Shown here: positions 61,627 through 64,000 of the stretch, one piece after another
Numbering within the stretch: position 1 is the stretch's first letter
Layout: each line of letters begins with the position of its first letter
From: Robiginitomaculum sp.
GTDB lineage: Bacteria > Pseudomonadota > Alphaproteobacteria > Caulobacterales > Maricaulaceae
Direction: 5' to 3'
Assembly: GCA_002733495.1 (NCBI GenBank)
Contig: NVVV01000006.1
Span: 40,450-104,449, forward strand
DNA: 64,000 nt
Notes under the pieces: model-generated
The model's input: the letters and a program-made list of their open reading frames with translations, nothing else
Told to the model about the DNA's origin: nothing
The model's database searches: none
Program-made: the position numbers and the translations under genes

Positions 61627-62976
61627 ATGAAACTTATGTTTTCGGCTCTTTTGTCCGCAACGGTACTGGCAGGGGCCGCGCAGGCCGAATCGCTGGCCGA
61701 TGCCATGACGCTGGCTTATGTCACCAATCCGTTATTGCAGGCGGAGCGGGCAGGCTTGCGCGCAACGGACGAGCAATTGGCGCAGGCGCGGGCACGCAGA
61801 TTGCCAAGCGCGCAACTGGACGCCAGTTACGGCTATTCAAAGGTCAAGCAATCCAGCCCTTTTTTCTCGGATACCTCCGGATTCAAACCGCGCTCGGCGG
61901 GCATTGGGGTCAATCAGACGCTTTATGGCGGCGGTGCCATTCGCGGCGGCATTAATGTGGCCAAGGCCAATATAGAGGCCGGGCGCGCCAATCTTGTTGG
62001 CGTGGAACAGTCGGTTCTTCTGGATGCGGCAACGGCCTATCTTGATGTACTACGCGATGCCGATGTGGTCCTTATTCGCCGCAATAACGTTGAGGTGCTG
62101 GCGCGCCAGCGCCAGGCCGCACAGGATCGCTTTGATGTGGGCGAGATTACCCGCACCGATGTTAGTCAGGCGATTGCCCGTGTTGCCGGTGCACAGGCGC
62201 AATTACAGGCGGCGCTATCCACACTGGCCAACAGCCGCGCAGCGTATGAACGTGTGGTCGGCCGTATGCCCGGCAGTTTGGAGGCGGTAGAAACACCTTT
62301 GAATATTCCAGAAGACTTGCAGATCGCGCGCCAGATTGCCGGTGATCAATCCCCAATTGTTCGTGCCGCGATTCATGCCGAAGAAGCGGCGCGACAACAG
62401 ATTTACGTGGCCAAAGCGGGCTTGCGGCCAAGCGTTACACTTGGTGTGAACGGCAGTACGGCCAAAAACTCCAGCTTTCCCGGCCAGAAGGTCGATAGCC
62501 TCACGGGTGCAGCGCGGCTTTCCATTCCTATTTTTACCGGGGGGCTAAACCAGTCCCAGACCCGTCAGGCCAAACAACGGGCATCACAGGCGCGCCTGCA
62601 AATGGCCCAAACCCGCCGTCAGGTGAATGAACAGGTGGCCCGCGCGTGGAGCGCCCTGGTTGCGGCGCGGGCGGTGATCGTCTCCAGCGAGGAACAGGTC
62701 AAAGCCAATGAGCTGGCCTTTGAAGGGGTAGAGCAGGAGGCACAGGTTGGTTTGCGCACCACACTGGATGTTCTGGATGCCGAGCAGGAATTGCTGAATG
62801 CCCGACTGACTTTAGTCAGTGCAGAACATGACGCGGATCTGGCCGCCTATGGATTGCTGGCGGCAACGGGACAATTGACGGCACAGAAGCTGGATTTGAA
62901 AGTTGTCTATTATGATCCAGCTTCTTATGGAAAAACGACCGCCAGAGGGTTGTTTGGTACCCGTATTGACGAGTAA
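61627..62976 (+). CDS. tolC: TolC-family outer-membrane channel
   Basis: A 449-residue TolC with a signal peptide (about 1-20, VLAGAAQA) and two repeated coiled-coil/beta halves (SLADAMTLAYVTNPLLQAERAGLRATDEQLAQARARRLPS; AEEAARQQIYVAKAGLRPSVTLGVNG). GVNQTLYGGG and SIPIFTGG mark the beta strands. It forms the outer duct for efflux and type I secretion; the RND pair at 46561-50810 is a possible user. I start at 61627, where AGGTG lies six bases before; ATG 61621 and GTG 61618 are also in frame. Confidence 0.93.
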   Translation: MKLMFSALLSATVLAGAAQAESLADAMTLAYVTNPLLQAERAGLRATDEQLAQARARRLPSAQLDASYGYSKVKQSSPFFSDTSGFKPRSAGIGVNQTLYGGGAIRGGINVAKANIEAGRANLVGVEQSVLLDAATAYLDVLRDADVVLIRRNNVEVLARQRQAAQDRFDVGEITRTDVSQAIARVAGAQAQLQAALSTLANSRAAYERVVGRMPGSLEAVETPLNIPEDLQIARQIAGDQSPIVRAAIHAEEAARQQIYVAKAGLRPSVTLGVNGSTAKNSSFPGQKVDSLTGAARLSIPIFTGGLNQSQTRQAKQRASQARLQMAQTRRQVNEQVARAWSALVAARAVIVSSEEQVKANELAFEGVEQEAQVGLRTTLDVLDAEQELLNARLTLVSAEHDADLAAYGLLAATGQLTAQKLDLKVVYYDPASYGKTTARGLFGTRIDE

Positions 62977-63054
62977 ATAGAGTGCAATCGGCTGGACAGG
63001 GAGGTAATCCCGGTTCTAGCCTTGTCTTTCACACAAACGATTCGAGCACACGCC

Positions 63055-63714
63055 ATGGCTGAAGAAAACGCAGAGAGTGAAGCTGAACCAACGATGGAGG
63101 AAATCCTGGCCTCCATTCGCCGTATCATTTCAGAAGATGATGAGGGCGATGGGAAAGCAGAAGATGAGGTGGTGGCCGCTGAGCCGGATCCTGTTGCCGA
63201 GGAAGCGCCAGAGCCAGAACCCGCGCCAGAGCCGGAGCCAGAGCCGGAGCCAGAACCCGAGCCTGTAGCAGAAGAAGAACCGGCGCCGGAATTGCCGCCC
63301 GCAGAAGATGATGCGGATAGCATTCTTGAATTAACGGAAATCGCCGAGATCGGCGATGACATCATTGTCGTTGATAAGGACCAGCCCGAACCCGAACCCG
63401 AGCCGGAACTGGAGCCAATTGCTGAGATCGAACCCGAACCCGAACCCGAACCTGTGGCGCTGGCTGATGACTTTGCTGAAATTGTGGAAGATGAGATTCT
63501 GGGCGAGGCTAGTGCAGCGGCTGCGGCTGGGTCACTAAACGTACTGGCGCAAAATATGCGTGTGGCGCAACAGGACGGGCAAACCATTGAAGGTGTGCTG
63601 CGCGAATTGCTGCGCCCCATGCTGAAATCCTGGCTGGATGATAATCTGCCGGCGATTGTGGACGCCAAAGTGGAAGAAGCCATAGATAAAGTCGTGCGCC
63701 GCACCCGGATCTGA
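63055..63714 (+). CDS. popZ: Pole-organising protein PopZ (DUF2497) with Glu-Pro repeats
   Basis: A 219-residue PopZ. The N-terminal helix [18 protein letters not shown] (about 12-29) and the C-terminal oligomerisation helices ([31 protein letters not shown]) are conserved. The middle (about 45-145) is a disordered acidic spacer dominated by Glu-Pro dipeptides, coded by near-identical gag-cca type repeats. PopZ forms a polar matrix that anchors the chromosome and cell-cycle factors. Its place before valS is the same as in Caulobacter. The start at 63055 lacks a strong ribosome site. Confidence 0.9.
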   Translation: MAEENAESEAEPTMEEILASIRRIISEDDEGDGKAEDEVVAAEPDPVAEEAPEPEPAPEPEPEPEPEPEPVAEEEPAPELPPAEDDADSILELTEIAEIGDDIIVVDKDQPEPEPEPELEPIAEIEPEPEPEPVALADDFAEIVEDEILGEASAAAAAGSLNVLAQNMRVAQQDGQTIEGVLRELLRPMLKSWLDDNLPAIVDAKVEEAIDKVVRRTRI

Positions 63715-63757
63715 GGCCTTGCCTTACACCGGCCTGCCTTTTCCCGTTTTTGCATTT

Positions 63758-63790
63758 TGCCCCGGTGCGGTTGCCGCCATGCCGGGGGCA
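63758..63790 (+). promoter_or_regulatory. Long hairpin in front of valS
   Basis: TGCCCCGG (63758-63765) pairs with CCGGGGGCA (63782-63790, one bulge), with an inner GCGG/CCGC stem. It ends 18 bases before the valS ATG and has no T tract, so it looks more like a leader structure than a terminator. Confidence 0.35.
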
Positions 63791-63808
63791 TAGCCCGAGT
63801 CCTCCATC

Positions 63809-64000
63809 ATGTTAGATAAGACATTCGATCCCGCAACATCAGAACAGCAACTTTACGACGCGTGGGAAAAGTCGGGCGCGTTTACGCCAAAGCAAGATGA
63901 AGATGCCAAGCCGTATTGCATTGTCATTCCGCCGCCCAATGTCACTGGCTCGCTGCATATGGGCCACGCGCTCAATAATACCTTGCAGGATGTTCTGATC
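63809..64000 (+). CDS. valS: Valyl-tRNA synthetase, N-terminus only
   Basis: The first 64 codons of a class I synthetase. [20 protein letters not shown] and [20 protein letters not shown], with the HMGH signature (residues 51-54), identify ValS; the frame is open to the window edge. It charges tRNA-Val with valine. No clear ribosome site precedes the ATG, which follows the hairpin at 63758-63790. Confidence 0.95.
   Translation, partial: MLDKTFDPATSEQQLYDAWEKSGAFTPKQDEDAKPYCIVIPPPNVTGSLHMGHALNNTLQDVLI

Overview
The window looks like chromosome of a flagellated alphaproteobacterium of moderate GC. The evidence is the alphaproteobacterial flagellin regulators FlbT and FlaF, a PopZ (DUF2497) pole-organising protein, a PleC/DivJ/PdhS-type histidine kinase, CtrA-like TTAA-N7-TTAA boxes, two DUF2336 proteins, and the gene order PIMT - tolC - popZ - valS. 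Caulobacterales, Kordiimonadales, Emcibacterales or Rhodospirillales-like groups would all fit; the sequence alone does not settle the order. No prophage, insertion sequence or CRISPR array was seen.

Layout. 1-7471 (minus strand) is a tightly overlapping multisubunit Na+(K+)/H+ antiporter (Mrp/Mnh) operon with MnhE-F-G, an MbhD-MnhB fusion, MnhC and three MnhD-like subunits. 7603-10104 (minus) is a TonB-dependent receptor behind a complete FMN riboswitch, so it is probably a flavin importer. 10186-14096 (minus) holds a DUF2336 protein, a DoxX-like protein, SufE, a DUF5330 protein and a secreted unknown. 14351-18893 holds a membrane histidine kinase, a GST, a GIY-YIG nuclease inside a cluster of palindromic repeats, an unknown membrane protein and a MoxR ATPase.

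18980-30650 is a flagellin island. It has a TPR/glycosyltransferase-like protein, flbT, flaF, three flagellins each behind its own sigma-54 promoter, flaG, a haem-binding sensor-like protein, and a nonulosonic-acid (pseudaminate-like) sugar cluster: PseB, SpsF-like, RmlD-like, NeuB/PseI and GNAT. The sugar genes probably glycosylate the flagellins. 30726-41034 continues with a CocE/NonD hydrolase, a FlaEY-like beta-propeller protein behind tandem CtrA-like boxes, a 1137-residue TPR protein, NAD kinase and a second DUF2336 protein.

41177-50810 holds an outer-membrane-like protein, a lipoprotein cytochrome c, a GntR regulator, a ferredoxin-reductase-type flavoprotein, a VOC protein, an SPFH / RHH / DUF4177 operon and an RND efflux pair. 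50991-54799 is a four-gene overlapping operon joining a Rieske-glutamate synthase-like flavoenzyme, a small membrane protein, a haem membrane reductase with a Rieske tail, and an anchored Cys-rich protein. This is the best candidate for an undescribed redox system. 54976-64000 holds an ABC-F ATPase, pyruvate kinase, a crotonase, tRNA-Asn, a possible CtrA-controlled small RNA, carbonic anhydrase, tRNA-Cys, PIMT-like, TolC, PopZ and the start of valyl-tRNA synthetase.
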